A DNA stretch of 64,000 nucleotides from Streptomyces sp. JJ38 (GCF_019303475.1 NZ_JABLSI010000020.1:1-64000); one strand, 5' to 3'; positions 17,260 to 25,803 are shown, numbered from the stretch's first letter. Notes: generated by a model not told the origin, from the sequence alone. Numbers and translations: made by a program.

Positions 17260-18174
17260 GTGACCGCATACCACCGGGGCGAGATCGCAGTGCAGGAGCG
17301 CGCCGGACTCGCCGAGCAGGCACGGCGCTCGGGCCGCGCCATCGGCCGGGCGGTCCCGCCCGTGGCGCGGGAGTTCCTGGCCGGGCAACCGATGATCGTG
17401 CTCGGCGGCGCCGATCCCCACGGCAGCATCTGGGCCACCCAACTGACCGCGGATCCGGGCTTTCTGAGCGTGCCCGACCCGCACACGCTGCTCATCGACG
17501 CCCTCCCCCACCCCGACGACCCCCTGGCGGGCACCCTGGCCGAGGCGGCCCCACACCGTCCGGCCAGGGTGGGCCTGATCGCCATCGAGCCCGCCACCCG
17601 GCGCCGGATGCGGATGAACGGCCGCGTCCACCGCGCCGGGGACGGTCTGCGCGTAGAGTTCGACCAGGTCATCTCCAACTGCCCCAAGTACCTCCAGAAG
17701 CGCCGGCCTCAGCGGCGTGCCCCCGGCCCGGACCGCCGTGTCCTCCGCGGGTGCGAGCTGAGCGCCGTCCAGCAGGCGGCGGTGGCTCGCGCGGACACGT
17801 TCTTCGTGGCGACAGCATCCGAGGCGGGCGAGGCCGACGCCTCCCACCGGGGCGGCAACCCGGGTTTCGTCCAGGTGCTCTCCCCCACGCTGCTCCGCTG
17901 GCCCGACTACACCGGCAACGCGATGTTCCTCACCCTCGGCAACCTTGAGCTCAATCCCGCCGCGGGATTGCTCTTCCCCGACTGGGAGACCGGCGCCGTC
18001 CTGCACCTGTCGGGCACCGCGCACGTCGTATGGGACGCCGAGGAGGCGGCCGAGGTCCCCGGCGCGCAGCGGCTCGTCGAGTTCCGCGTCGAGGACGTCC
18101 GGGAGATCTCCGCGGCCTCGCCGCTGCGCTGGACCACACCCGACTACTCACGCTTCAACCCTCCCGTCGCCTGA
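17260..18174 (+). CDS. PNPOx-like flavin/split-barrel domain protein
   Basis: A 304-residue protein of the pyridoxamine-5'-phosphate-oxidase-like superfamily, with two split-barrel-type halves. The region EFLAGQPMIVLGGADPHGSIWATQLTA in the first half and DTFFVATAS then GGNPGFVQVL in the second half are typical. GNAMFLTLGNLELNPAAGLLF is the closing signature. Such proteins bind FMN or F420 and reduce or sense small molecules. The GTG start has AAAGGA nearby. The ferredoxin gene follows by 92 nt, which suggests a redox role, though the electron path is not proven. Confidence 0.83.
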   Translation: MTAYHRGEIAVQERAGLAEQARRSGRAIGRAVPPVAREFLAGQPMIVLGGADPHGSIWATQLTADPGFLSVPDPHTLLIDALPHPDDPLAGTLAEAAPHRPARVGLIAIEPATRRRMRMNGRVHRAGDGLRVEFDQVISNCPKYLQKRRPQRRAPGPDRRVLRGCELSAVQQAAVARADTFFVATASEAGEADASHRGGNPGFVQVLSPTLLRWPDYTGNAMFLTLGNLELNPAAGLLFPDWETGAVLHLSGTAHVVWDAEEAAEVPGAQRLVEFRVEDVREISAASPLRWTTPDYSRFNPPVA

Positions 18175-18266
18175 GCCGCGGCGCCCCGCCCAGGCCAGAC
18201 CGGGCGGGGGCCGGGCCCCTGGGGCCGGGCCGCCCTCTTCCCTCTCTGACAGCAACGGAGCACAGC

Positions 18267-18464
18267 ATGCGAATCACCGTGGACATGGACCTCTGCGACA
18301 ACCACGGACAGTGCGTCTTCGCCGCACCCGAGGTCTTCGCCTTCGACGACGAGGAGCGCCTCGTCTACGAAGCCGCACCCGCGGCGGAGCTCTACGACGA
18401 TGTCGAGCACGCGGCCGCCGCCTGCCCACTGCGTGCCATCACGCTCATCGACGACCAGCCGTGA
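18267..18464 (+). CDS. Single-cluster ferredoxin with CxxHxxC motif
   Basis: A 65-residue soluble ferredoxin of the kind that donates electrons to actinomycete P450s. Cluster ligands are Cys10, Cys16 and Cys53 (followed by Pro). His13 occupies the position of the second cysteine in the pattern C-x2-?-x2-C...C-P. The cluster is therefore probably [3Fe-4S] or a His-influenced variant. An ATG without a strong ribosome site precedes the MRITVDMDLC strand. No P450 is adjacent; its neighbour upstream is the PNPOx-like protein. It could serve the P450 at 5.6 kb or one elsewhere. Confidence 0.93.
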   Translation: MRITVDMDLCDNHGQCVFAAPEVFAFDDEERLVYEAAPAAELYDDVEHAAAACPLRAITLIDDQP

Positions 18465-18471
18465 CCGAGGT

Positions 18472-18513
18472 CGGTGGGAGCCGCGGGCCGCGCCTCGCCC
18501 GCGGCTCCCACCG
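18472..18513. terminator. Bidirectional terminator hairpin
   Basis: A 17-bp perfect stem (18472-18488 with 18497-18513) and an 8-nt loop between the convergent ferredoxin and DUF1348 genes. It sits against both stop codons. Confidence 0.8.
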
Positions 18514-18514
18514 C

Positions 18515-18970
18515 TCACCGCAGGGGCAGCGGGGCTCCGTGCTCCGTCGCGGGGCGCGGCCCGAACAGGCGGCGTTCGGCCGCGCTGATCGCGACGTCGT
18601 TGATGCTCGCCTCCCGACGGCGCATCAGCCCGTCCTCCGCGAACTCCCACATCTCGTTGCCGTAGCTGCGCCACCACTGGCCGTCGGCGTCGCGGCACTC
18701 GTACTGGAAGCGCACCGCGATGCGGTTCTCGTGAAAGCCCCACAGGTCCTTGCGCAGGGCGTAGTCGTGTTCGCGGGCCCACTTGTCGCGCAGGAAGGCC
18801 GCGATCTCCTCCCGGCCCGTGAGAAACCGGTCCCGATTGCGCCAGACCGAGTCCTCGGTGTAGGCGAGCGCCACGCGTTCGGGGTCGCGCGTGTTCCACG
18901 CGTCCTCCGCCGCCTGGACCTTCCTGCGCGCCGCCTCCGCGTCGAAGGGCGGAAAGGGGGGACGTGCCAT
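18515..18970 (-). CDS. DUF1348 (NTF2-like) protein
   Basis: A 151-residue NTF2-like cone-fold protein of the DUF1348 group. Its opening [29 protein letters not shown] and the run [16 protein letters not shown] are characteristic, as are [17 protein letters not shown] and [22 protein letters not shown]. The function is unknown; the family is often found beside TetR regulators, as here. It is divergent from the TetR gene at 19068, with two identical palindromes in the intergenic region, so repression by that TetR is likely. Confidence 0.87.
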   Translation of the reverse strand: MARPPFPPFDAEAARRKVQAAEDAWNTRDPERVALAYTEDSVWRNRDRFLTGREEIAAFLRDKWAREHDYALRKDLWGFHENRIAVRFQYECRDADGQWWRSYGNEMWEFAEDGLMRRREASINDVAISAAERRLFGPRPATEHGAPLPLR

Positions 18971-18997
18971 GGCGGGTTCCTCTCATGAGAACAGACA

Positions 18998-19013
18998 GAG
19001 AACGATCGTTCTC
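18998..19013. promoter_or_regulatory. TetR operator 1 (perfect palindrome)
   Basis: A 16-bp perfect palindrome with core GAACGATCGTTC (19000-19011), 28 bases before the DUF1348 start. An identical core recurs at 19035-19046. Confidence 0.75.
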
Positions 19014-19034
19014 CCACTGGGCGACTAGCATAGG

Positions 19035-19048
19035 GAACGATCGTTCTC
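19035..19048. promoter_or_regulatory. TetR operator 2 (repeat of the same palindrome)
   Basis: A second copy of the GAACGATCGTTC core, 35 bp centre to centre from the first and about 20 bases upstream of the TetR start. Paired copies suggest that one TetR represses both divergent genes. Confidence 0.75.
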
Positions 19049-19067
19049 TGCGGTAGTGGGAGATGGT

Positions 19068-19649
19068 GTGAACGACGAGGAAGCCCGTACTCAGCTGCTC
19101 GACACGGCCGAGCGGCTGTTCTACGCGCACGGCATCCAGGCGGTGGGGATGGACGCGCTGCGCACGGCCTCCGGGCTCTCGCTCAAACGGCTCTACCGGT
19201 GCTTCCCCGCCAAGGCCGATCTCGTCGAGGCCTACCTGCGACGACGCGACGCGCGCTGGCGGGAGGCCCTGTCGTCTTACGTCGACGAGCACGGGGCGAC
19301 CCCGCACGGCCGGGTGCTCGCGGTCTTCGACTGGCTGGCCGGGTGGTTCGCCGACGACGGGTTCCGGGGCTGCGCCTTCATCAACGCCTTCGGCGAGGCG
19401 GGAGCCGTGTCCGACGGCGTGGTACGCGCCGTCCGGGACCACAAGCGGGCCGTCGGGGCGTATCTGACCGGCCTCACCCGCGACCTGGGACGCGGCGACG
19501 CGCCGGCACTGGCTCAGCAGTTGCTGCTGTTGCTGGACGGCGCGATCACCACGGCGGCGATCAGCGGTGACCCGGCGGCCGCCGGTCACGCCCGACGCGC
19601 GGCCGAGGCCCTCCTGGCGACCGCGCCCCCGGCGGAGGCCGACGGCTGA
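19068..19649 (+). CDS. TetR-family transcriptional regulator
   Basis: A 193-residue repressor with the helix-turn-helix region LLDTAERLFYAHGIQAVGMDAL then ASGLSLKRLYRCFPAKADLVEAYL, and a C-terminal domain with CAFINAFGEAG typical of the YcdC/TetR_C_6-like group. The GTG at 19068 has GGGAG at good spacing and is preferred to the GTG at 19056. It is divergent from the DUF1348 gene with two shared operators, implying autoregulation. Confidence 0.9.
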   Translation: MNDEEARTQLLDTAERLFYAHGIQAVGMDALRTASGLSLKRLYRCFPAKADLVEAYLRRRDARWREALSSYVDEHGATPHGRVLAVFDWLAGWFADDGFRGCAFINAFGEAGAVSDGVVRAVRDHKRAVGAYLTGLTRDLGRGDAPALAQQLLLLLDGAITTAAISGDPAAAGHARRAAEALLATAPPAEADG

Positions 19650-19692
19650 CCGCACCACCTCGCCTTCCAGAGCTGTCGCCCCAGACGCCGCC

Positions 19693-19698
19693 TAGGCT
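19693..19698 (+). promoter_or_regulatory. -10 hexamer for a probable leaderless NUDIX transcript
   Basis: TAGGCT ends six bases before the ATG at 19705, with no room for a ribosome binding site. Confidence 0.5.
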
Positions 19699-19704
19699 GA
19701 CGGC

Positions 19705-20202
19705 ATGCGAATTCCCCGGCGCGCGGCGCGCATCGCGGTCCTGGATCCGGACGGCGCGGTGTTCATGTTCCGGTACGACAACGAGGAGGTCGGCGTCCAC
19801 TGGGCGATGCCGGGCGGCGGGCTCGACGCCGGCGAGACGCTCCGGGAGGGCGCGCGACGGGAGCTGACGGAGGAGACCGGCTGGCGGGATGTCGAGCCCG
19901 GGCCGCTGCTGTGCACATGGGAGCACGACTACACCCGCTCGGGCGTGCCGGTGCGGCAGCACGAGCACATCTACCTCGCCCGGGGCCCACGACGGGACCC
20001 CGCGGAGGGGGTGGCCGCGGCACACGCGCAGGACGGCATCCTGGCCTGGCGCTGGTGGTCGCCCGCGGAGCTGCGACGCGCGCCGGAGCCGCTGTGGCCG
20101 CCGCAGTTGCCCCTGCTGCTGGCCCAGGCCGAGGCGGCGGACGGGGCCTGCCGGGCGGTCGAGCTCGGGTACGTGCGGAACGGGACACACGACCCCTCGT
20201 AG
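19705..20202 (+). CDS. NUDIX hydrolase
   Basis: A 165-residue NUDIX-fold pyrophosphohydrolase that cleaves a nucleoside diphosphate linked to some other moiety. The NUDIX box is complete: GGGLDAGETLREGARREL followed by TEETGW, with the catalytic REL-TEE glutamates present. The preceding WAMPGGGL is typical. The substrate is not predictable. The start codon appears to be leaderless, with a -10 hexamer six bases upstream. It is convergent with the endonuclease gene. Confidence 0.92.
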   Translation: MRIPRRAARIAVLDPDGAVFMFRYDNEEVGVHWAMPGGGLDAGETLREGARRELTEETGWRDVEPGPLLCTWEHDYTRSGVPVRQHEHIYLARGPRRDPAEGVAAAHAQDGILAWRWWSPAELRRAPEPLWPPQLPLLLAQAEAADGACRAVELGYVRNGTHDPS

Positions 20203-20230
20203 CGGCGTGCGAGGCGCGTCCGCGAGGCCG

Positions 20231-20262
20231 GCCGCCCCGGCCCGCGAGGGGCCCGGGGCGGC
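20231..20262. terminator. Hairpin between convergent NUDIX and endonuclease genes
   Basis: A 10-bp perfect outer stem (20231-20240 with 20253-20262) that can be extended inward by C-rich and G-rich tracts. It lies in the 81-bp convergent gap. Confidence 0.6.
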
Positions 20263-20283
20263 GGCTCGCGCCGCGCTGAATCG

Positions 20284-21114
20284 TTACGGCCAGATACTCC
20301 CGACCCACTCGGGGCGGTCGATGAACGGGTTGCGGTTGTGCTGGTAGCGCTCGTAGACGACCTCGTTGCGGCGCTGTTCGAAGGTGTCCGGCGGGTCCTG
20401 CTCGTGCCACTGCTTGAGGACGGAGAGGCGGCCCATGTACGGGGCGGAGCCGTTGCCGACCCGGTCGTTGAGCTCCAGGTCCGCGAAGGAGTCGTCGCCC
20501 TCGTAGCGGACGGCCATGTAGAAGATCATCCGGGCGACGTCGCCCTTGACCGCGTCCCGGGGCTCGAAGGAGTCGTGGTCGGTGTAGCTCTCGGGGGCCT
20601 GGTGGACCGGGCTGCCGCCGTGGTCGAAGTCCTTGTTGCCCCGTGCGCTGTTGACGCTCACGTCGGTGGGCCGCAGGTGGTGGAGGTCGGTTCCCGGGCC
20701 GCGTGAGGTGCCGAAGTCGCCATGGGACTTGGCCCACACGTGCTCGCGGTTCCAGTCGTCCACGTCGCCGCCGTTGTCGTACTCGCTCCTGGAGTCGCCC
20801 GAGTAGAGCAGGATGACGCTGGAGGAGTCGGAGGGGTCCTCGTCGGTCTCGCGCAGGGCGCCCCAGACCTCGCTGTAGGACAGCGTGTCGTGGTCGTCGA
20901 CGATGTCGTGCAGCGCCTGCCTCAACTGCTGTCCGCTCTTGCCCTCGGCGGCGTCGTAGTAGCCCGCGGGGGCTTCGTACGACGCCGCCGAGGACGTGGA
21001 CGGAGCGGGGGTGGGGGTGGCGGTGGCGTGTGAGCCGAGGGCCACGGCGGTGAGTGCTGCCCCGGCGATCAGGGCGGCGCCGAACCGCCGCCGCGCCGTG
21101 TGGAGGACGGGCAT
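20284..21114 (-). CDS. Secreted endonuclease I family nuclease
   Basis: A 276-residue extracellular nuclease. The N-terminus is a signal peptide (RRRFGAALIAGAALTAVALGSHATA). After it comes a Ser/Thr/Pro-rich linker, then the endonuclease I (EndA/NucM-like) domain. Its catalytic region is DDWNREHVWAKSHGDFG, with DLHHLRPTD and NSARGNKDFDHGG, the order seen in the beta-beta-alpha-metal fold. Such enzymes degrade DNA or RNA outside the cell, for nutrient scavenging. The ATG at 21114 begins the signal peptide; upstream extension is not supported. Confidence 0.9.
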   Translation of the reverse strand: MPVLHTARRRFGAALIAGAALTAVALGSHATATPTPAPSTSSAASYEAPAGYYDAAEGKSGQQLRQALHDIVDDHDTLSYSEVWGALRETDEDPSDSSSVILLYSGDSRSEYDNGGDVDDWNREHVWAKSHGDFGTSRGPGTDLHHLRPTDVSVNSARGNKDFDHGGSPVHQAPESYTDHDSFEPRDAVKGDVARMIFYMAVRYEGDDSFADLELNDRVGNGSAPYMGRLSVLKQWHEQDPPDTFEQRRNEVVYERYQHNRNPFIDRPEWVGSIWP

Positions 21115-21403
21115 GGGTGAGTCCCTTCCAGACGTCCGCGTGCCGGTGGCCTCAGGGCACCACAGCACGACAGATTGACGTGAACCGGTCACACGAGGGT
21201 GGCATGGGCCTCGGCTCCGGAACGTGAACGTCCTGTAGCGGTTGGGTGCCCATAGCGCGGCGACGCGAGGTGACGGCGCCCTCACCCGGCACGCCTCCGT
21301 CCAGCACGGACGCGCGGCCGTGCACGGTCGGGACGAGAGTGGGTACGCGGGTGGGCAGCCGGGGCGGACCCCGGGACGTCACCGTATCGAGGAGGCAGTG
21401 GCC

Positions 21404-22798
21404 ATGGGCATCGCCACCGTGAATCCGGCCACCGGCGAGACGCTCAGGACGTTCGACGAGCTGAGTGACGAGGAGGTCGAGGAGCGTCTCGCCAAGGCCG
21501 CCGCGGCCTTCGGCGTCCACCGGCGCACCGGCTTCGGCGAACGGGCCGCCCTGCTGGAGCGGGCCGCCGAGGTGCTGGAGGCGGAGCAGGACTCGGCGGC
21601 CCGCATGATCACCATGGAGATGGGCAAGCCCCTGGGCGCAGCGCGCGCCGAGGCGGCGAAGTGCGTGAAGGCGATGCGTTGGTACGCGCGGCACGCGGAG
21701 GACGAGCTCGCCGACGAGGAGCCGCGCCCCGCCGACGTCGAGGACTCCGGCGCCTCCCGGGTCTTCGTCCGGTACCGGCCGCTGGGCCCGGTGCTCGCCG
21801 TCATGCCGTGGAACTTCCCGCTGTGGCAGGTGGTGCGGTTCGCCGCGCCCGCGCTGATGGCGGGGAACGTGGGGCTGCTGAAGCACGCGTCCAACGTTCC
21901 GCAGACCGCCCTCTACCTGGAGGACGTCTTCCGGCGAGCGGGGTATCCCGACGGGTGCTTCCAGACCCTGCTCATCGGTGCCCGCCGCATCGAGGGCGTG
22001 CTGCGCGACCCGAGGATCGCGGCGGCGACGCTGACCGGCAGCGAGCCGGCCGGGCGGTCCGTGGCGTCCATCGCCGGCGACGAGATCATGAAGACCGTCC
22101 TGGAGCTGGGCGGCAGCGACCCGTTCCTCGTACTCCCCTCGGCCGATCTGGACGGCGCGGTGAGCACCGCGGTGACCGCGCGGGTGCAGAACACCGGTCA
22201 GTCCTGCATCGCGGCCAAGCGGTTCATCGTCCACAGCGACGTCTACGACGACTTCGCCGCCCGCTTCACCGAGGAGATGGCCGCGCTCACGGTGGGCGAT
22301 CCGCTGGCCGAGGGCACCGACGTCGGGCCGCTGGCCAGCGAGCAGGGCCGTGCGGACCTGGAGGAGCTCGTCGATGACGCCGTCTCGCTGGGCGCGCGCA
22401 CGCTGTGCGGCGGGCGGCGGCCCGCGCACTTGGCGTCCGGCTGGTACTACGAGCCGACCGTGCTGGCCGACATCACGTCCACGATGCGCATCCACCGGGA
22501 GGAGGCCTTCGGCCCGGTGGCGACCCTGTACCGGGTCTCCGGGCTGGACCAGGCGATCACGGTGGCCAACGACACCACGTTCGGCCTGAGTTCGAACGCC
22601 TGGACGCGGGACGAGGCCGAGCAGGAGCGGCTGGTGGCGGACCTGGAGGCGGGCGGCGTCTACTTCAACGGGATGACGGCCTCGCACCCGGGGATGCCCT
22701 TCGGCGGCACGAAGCGGTCCGGCTACGGGCGCGAGCTGGCCGGGCACGGCCTGCGCGAGTTCTGCAACGCCACCACGGTCTGGTATGGCGCCCGGTGA
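21404..22798 (+). CDS. Aldehyde dehydrogenase (succinate-semialdehyde type)
   Basis: A 464-residue NAD(P)-dependent aldehyde dehydrogenase. It oxidises an aldehyde, probably succinate semialdehyde or a similar compound, to the acid. The nucleophile is Cys268 in NTGQSCIAAKRF and the general base Glu234 in LELGGSDPF. The cofactor-fold signature is VMPWNFPLWQ, and REEAFGPVATLYR closes the domain. The length and the PVLAVMPWNFPLWQ wording fit the GabD-like SSADH branch. The ATG has GGAGG eight bases upstream. It is convergent with the spermidine-synthase-like gene, with only 24 bases between stops. Confidence 0.9.
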   Translation: MGIATVNPATGETLRTFDELSDEEVEERLAKAAAAFGVHRRTGFGERAALLERAAEVLEAEQDSAARMITMEMGKPLGAARAEAAKCVKAMRWYARHAEDELADEEPRPADVEDSGASRVFVRYRPLGPVLAVMPWNFPLWQVVRFAAPALMAGNVGLLKHASNVPQTALYLEDVFRRAGYPDGCFQTLLIGARRIEGVLRDPRIAAATLTGSEPAGRSVASIAGDEIMKTVLELGGSDPFLVLPSADLDGAVSTAVTARVQNTGQSCIAAKRFIVHSDVYDDFAARFTEEMAALTVGDPLAEGTDVGPLASEQGRADLEELVDDAVSLGARTLCGGRRPAHLASGWYYEPTVLADITSTMRIHREEAFGPVATLYRVSGLDQAITVANDTTFGLSSNAWTRDEAEQERLVADLEAGGVYFNGMTASHPGMPFGGTKRSGYGRELAGHGLREFCNATTVWYGAR

Positions 22799-22822
22799 GG
22801 CCGGGCGGCGCCGGACGCGGGA

Positions 22823-24388
22823 TCAGTAGGCCTGCCACTCGTGGCGGGCGTACTCCAGGATCGCCGGGTCCATGAGGGTGCTGGCCCGCACGTTCTGTGG
22901 CCGGCGGTCCACCGGGAAGACGGCGGCGGCCTCCAGCACGGCGTCGTCCAGGAAGCGCAGCGGCGGTGCGTCCTCGGGCAGACGCAGCGCCGGGGGCTCG
23001 CCCTCGCCACGGGTGGCCAGGAGGAAGCCCCAGTTGCCGAAGCTGGGGACGTCGATCTGGTAAGGGGTCGTGGTGTAGCCCGCCTCGCGCAGCGTGGTGG
23101 CGATGGACCAGTAGCTCTTGGGCGCGAAGAAGGGCGACCCGCCCTGGACGACGATGCGGGCCTCGGGGGCCAGGGCCCGGCCGAGGAGGTGGTAGAACTC
23201 CACCGAGTAGAGCTTGGCCAGGGCCGCGGTGTCGGGGTCGGGGAAGTCGATGACGACGGCGTCGTACCGCTGTCCGGCGTCGCGCAGCCAGTTGAAGGCG
23301 TCCCGGTTGACGACCGTGACGCGGGGGTCGTCGAGGGCCTCGCCGTTGAGTTCCCGCAACGGGGTGAGGGAGCGGGCGAGCTCGGTCATGGCCGGGTCCA
23401 GGTCGACGAGGGTGACCTCGGCGACGTCGTCGTAGCGCAGGATCTCGCGCAGGGCGAGCCCGTCCCCACCGCCGAGGACGAGCACCGAGTCGTGCTCCTC
23501 GGTCAGGGCCGGGTGGACGAGCGCCTCGTGGTAGCGGTACTCGTCGACGGAGGAGAACTGCAGGTCTCCGTTGAGGAAGAGCCGGAGATCGGGCTCGCCC
23601 GTGAAGGCCGGCGAGCGGGTGACGACGATCTCCTGGTAGGGCGTGGTCTCGGCGTGGATGATCGGGTCGCGGTAGAGCTGCTGGCGGGCGCTGACCTCGA
23701 TCTGGTCGGCCAGGGCGTAGGCGCCGCCCAGGACGGCGAGGACGGCCGCCACGCCCACGAGGAGTGCGGTGCGCACGACGCGGCGGGTCTGCCGCCGGAA
23801 GATCCACAGGACGACGATGACCCCGGCGACGGCGTTGACGGCGCCCACCACGAGCGCGCCCCTGAGCTGGCCGAACGTCGGAAGCAGCAGGAACGGGAAG
23901 CACAGCCCTCCGACGAGGGCCCCGATGTAGTCGACGGCGAACATGTCCGCGACCGCGCCGCCGGCCTCCTGACGGCGGATTCGTTGCAGCATCGTCATGA
24001 GCAGCGGGATTTCGGCACCGATCAGCACACCGACGACGAAGGCGATGACCACCATGGCCGGGGTGTAGATCTGCAGCCAGGCGAACGCGGCGTAGAGCGC
24101 CAGGACGGAGAGCCCGCCGACGAGGGCGAGGGTGCCCTCCACGAGCGCGAAGGCCCCTACGGCTCGGTGCCGTAGGGGCTTGGCGGCCAGGGATCCCACC
24201 CCCATCGCGAAGACCATGACGGACAGGACCACGGAGGTCTGCAGCACCGAGTTGCCGATGAGGTAGCTGCCGAGTGCGGTCAGGGCCAGTTCGTAGACGA
24301 GGCCGCAGGCGGCGCACAGGAAGACGGCGAGCAGCAGCAGGAACCGTGGCAGTCGCGCCGTGGGCGCGGCGGGGCGAGTGGTGCTCAT
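22823..24388 (-). CDS. Membrane-bound polyamine aminopropyltransferase-like (SpeE) protein
   Basis: A 521-residue fusion. The N-terminal half has about seven hydrophobic segments (starting LPRFLLLLAVFLCAACGLVYELALTAL). The C-terminal half is a spermidine-synthase Rossmann domain: EYRYHEALVHPAL, VLVLGGGDGLALREI, VTLVDLDPAM and AVVIDFPDPD. Soluble SpeE proteins are about 280 residues, so the membrane domain is an addition. The SAM or decarboxy-SAM site is intact, but true spermidine synthesis is not established for this membrane-fused group. It ends the five-gene DUF4178-DUF2617-DUF4247-DUF350 operon, 6 nt after the DUF350 gene. A perfect 10-bp intragenic hairpin occurs at 24153-24179. Confidence 0.88.
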   Translation of the reverse strand: MSTTRPAAPTARLPRFLLLLAVFLCAACGLVYELALTALGSYLIGNSVLQTSVVLSVMVFAMGVGSLAAKPLRHRAVGAFALVEGTLALVGGLSVLALYAAFAWLQIYTPAMVVIAFVVGVLIGAEIPLLMTMLQRIRRQEAGGAVADMFAVDYIGALVGGLCFPFLLLPTFGQLRGALVVGAVNAVAGVIVVLWIFRRQTRRVVRTALLVGVAAVLAVLGGAYALADQIEVSARQQLYRDPIIHAETTPYQEIVVTRSPAFTGEPDLRLFLNGDLQFSSVDEYRYHEALVHPALTEEHDSVLVLGGGDGLALREILRYDDVAEVTLVDLDPAMTELARSLTPLRELNGEALDDPRVTVVNRDAFNWLRDAGQRYDAVVIDFPDPDTAALAKLYSVEFYHLLGRALAPEARIVVQGGSPFFAPKSYWSIATTLREAGYTTTPYQIDVPSFGNWGFLLATRGEGEPPALRLPEDAPPLRFLDDAVLEAAAVFPVDRRPQNVRASTLMDPAILEYARHEWQAY

Positions 24389-24394
24389 ACGGCC

Positions 24395-24832
24395 TCAGGA
24401 CAGTGCGGCGCCGACCATGAAGGCCGTGCCGATGTACATGGCCGCCTGTACCCAGGCGGCGGGGTGGGGCCGGTCCCCGTCGTCGTCGAGGACGGCGTGG
24501 CCCATCCTGCCGGGCGTCATGAGGCTGACGACGACCGCGACGAGGGTCATGACGAGCACGCCGGCGAGCCCGTAGAGGAGGGTGCTGAACAGGCCGTCGG
24601 CCAGGCCCTGTTCGGATTCGCTGGAGCGGATGGCGTCGGCGATGATGAGGCCGATGGCGAGGGTCTGGCCGCCGAGCAGGACCGCGGCGCCGCGGTTGCG
24701 TTCGGTCCACACGACGTGGACGAGCTTGCCGGGGGTGACGATGTCGAGGGCGACGAAGCCGCAGGCCATGACGACGAAGCCGACCAGTCCGTAGAGCAGG
24801 GCGTAGCCTGCCGACTCGAAGATCTCTGCCAC
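24395..24832 (-). CDS. DUF350 membrane protein
   Basis: A 145-residue protein of four predicted membrane helices arranged as two internally similar halves. Each half has a glycine-rich helix followed by a LVxxxTPGK/R-type loop (ALDIVTPGKLVHV and VSLMTPGRMGHAV). This is the DUF350 fold, function unknown. It sits 45 nt after the lipoprotein gene and 6 nt before the aminopropyltransferase gene. This pairing recurs in many bacteria and points to an envelope-stress or membrane-homeostasis role. Confidence 0.85.
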   Translation of the reverse strand: MAEIFESAGYALLYGLVGFVVMACGFVALDIVTPGKLVHVVWTERNRGAAVLLGGQTLAIGLIIADAIRSSESEQGLADGLFSTLLYGLAGVLVMTLVAVVVSLMTPGRMGHAVLDDDGDRPHPAAWVQAAMYIGTAFMVGAALS

Positions 24833-24877
24833 GGGGGTGCCTTTCGGGGACGTGTCGAGGACGGTTGGGGCTGGGGT

Positions 24878-25282
24878 CTACTTGCCGGAGCCGGGGCCGC
24901 CGCCGCGGAAGTCGTTGCCGCTGCTGCCGGGCGAGGGCCACGCGTGGCCGACGTCGCCGTGCCAGCGGCGGTGACCGTCGCGGTAGTCCTCGATCTCTAT
25001 GCGGCTGCCGTCCCGGAGGGGGAAGACGGCGACGATGTCGTCGCGGTAGCGCAGGTAGTACCTGCCTCCCGTGTTGAGGCGGCCGAAGGCCTCGCGGTGG
25101 GAGTCGATCTCGCCGGCCACCTCGGCCGGACGGTCGCTGGGGTCGCGGTAGTCGAAGCCGTCGCGGCTGTACTCCTTCGCGATCCAGCTGCGGGGGACTT
25201 CGTTGGCGTTGTTGTCGTCCGAGCAGCCGGCGAGCAGCAGCGTCGCGGTGAGCGCCGCGCAGGCGAGTCGGGCGGGTTTCAT
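24878..25282 (-). CDS. DUF4247 lipoprotein
   Basis: A 134-residue secreted lipoprotein. The signal peptide ends in a clear lipobox, LLAGC, giving a lipidated cysteine at residue 20. The mature part contains YYLRYRDDIVAVFPLRDGSRIEIEDY and a Gly/Ser-rich tail, matching DUF4247 proteins of actinomycetes. Function is unknown. The ATG overlaps the DUF2617 stop (ATGA), so translation is coupled. It is the only clearly exported member of the operon. Confidence 0.83.
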   Translation of the reverse strand: MKPARLACAALTATLLLAGCSDDNNANEVPRSWIAKEYSRDGFDYRDPSDRPAEVAGEIDSHREAFGRLNTGGRYYLRYRDDIVAVFPLRDGSRIEIEDYRDGHRRWHGDVGHAWPSPGSSGNDFRGGGPGSGK

Positions 25283-25803
25283 CGGGCCTCCAGCCAGGTG
25301 TGCGTCGCCACGATCCGGCGGCTCTGCGGGTAGGTGTGCCAGGTCCTCCAGCCCACGCCCGAGTCCCCCTCCTCGACGGTCAGCGCGGTGACGGCGTCCG
25401 GGGACCCGGGGAAGACGCCGCACAGGGCCTGCGGGCGCCCGGAGAGCCGGTCGCGCAGCCGGGCCACGCAGGCCGTGAAGCCCGCCTCAAAGGAGTCGGG
25501 TGCGGCGTGGGGGTGCGCGGAGAAGTCGAGGACGCGGGCGGTGAAGTGGTAGTGCCAGGCGTCGAAGGTGTGCGTCACCGTCGCGGGCAGCCCGCCGGCC
25601 GCGTCGGGCAGGCAGGCGACGGTCTCCCGCACCGGGCCCGCGAAGACCTGGTGGGAGGCGCCGAGGAGCCGGAGTTGGACGGTGAGGGCGCCGGCCGTCA
25701 CCTCGGAGACGGCGAGGGCCTCGCGGGCGGGGAGGTCGAGGGCGAAGGAGAGCTGGTCCGCGTCGGTGTCGAGGTAGGGGGCGGCGAGGGCTATGTCGCT
25801 CAC
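25279..25803 (-). CDS. DUF2617 family protein
   Basis: A 174-residue protein with no membrane segment or signal peptide. It matches the DUF2617 pattern by LRLLGASHQVF, TVTHTFDAWHYHFTARV and GVGWRTWHTYPQSRRIVATHT. Function is unknown. It starts with a GTG overlapping the DUF4178 stop (GTGA) and ends overlapping the lipoprotein start. It is thus embedded in the same translationally coupled operon. The DAWHYHF core might bind a ligand or metal, but that is a guess. Confidence 0.82.
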   Translation of the reverse strand: MSDIALAAPYLDTDADQLSFALDLPAREALAVSEVTAGALTVQLRLLGASHQVFAGPVRETVACLPDAAGGLPATVTHTFDAWHYHFTARVLDFSAHPHAAPDSFEAGFTACVARLRDRLSGRPQALCGVFPGSPDAVTALTVEEGDSGVGWRTWHTYPQSRRIVATHTWLEAR

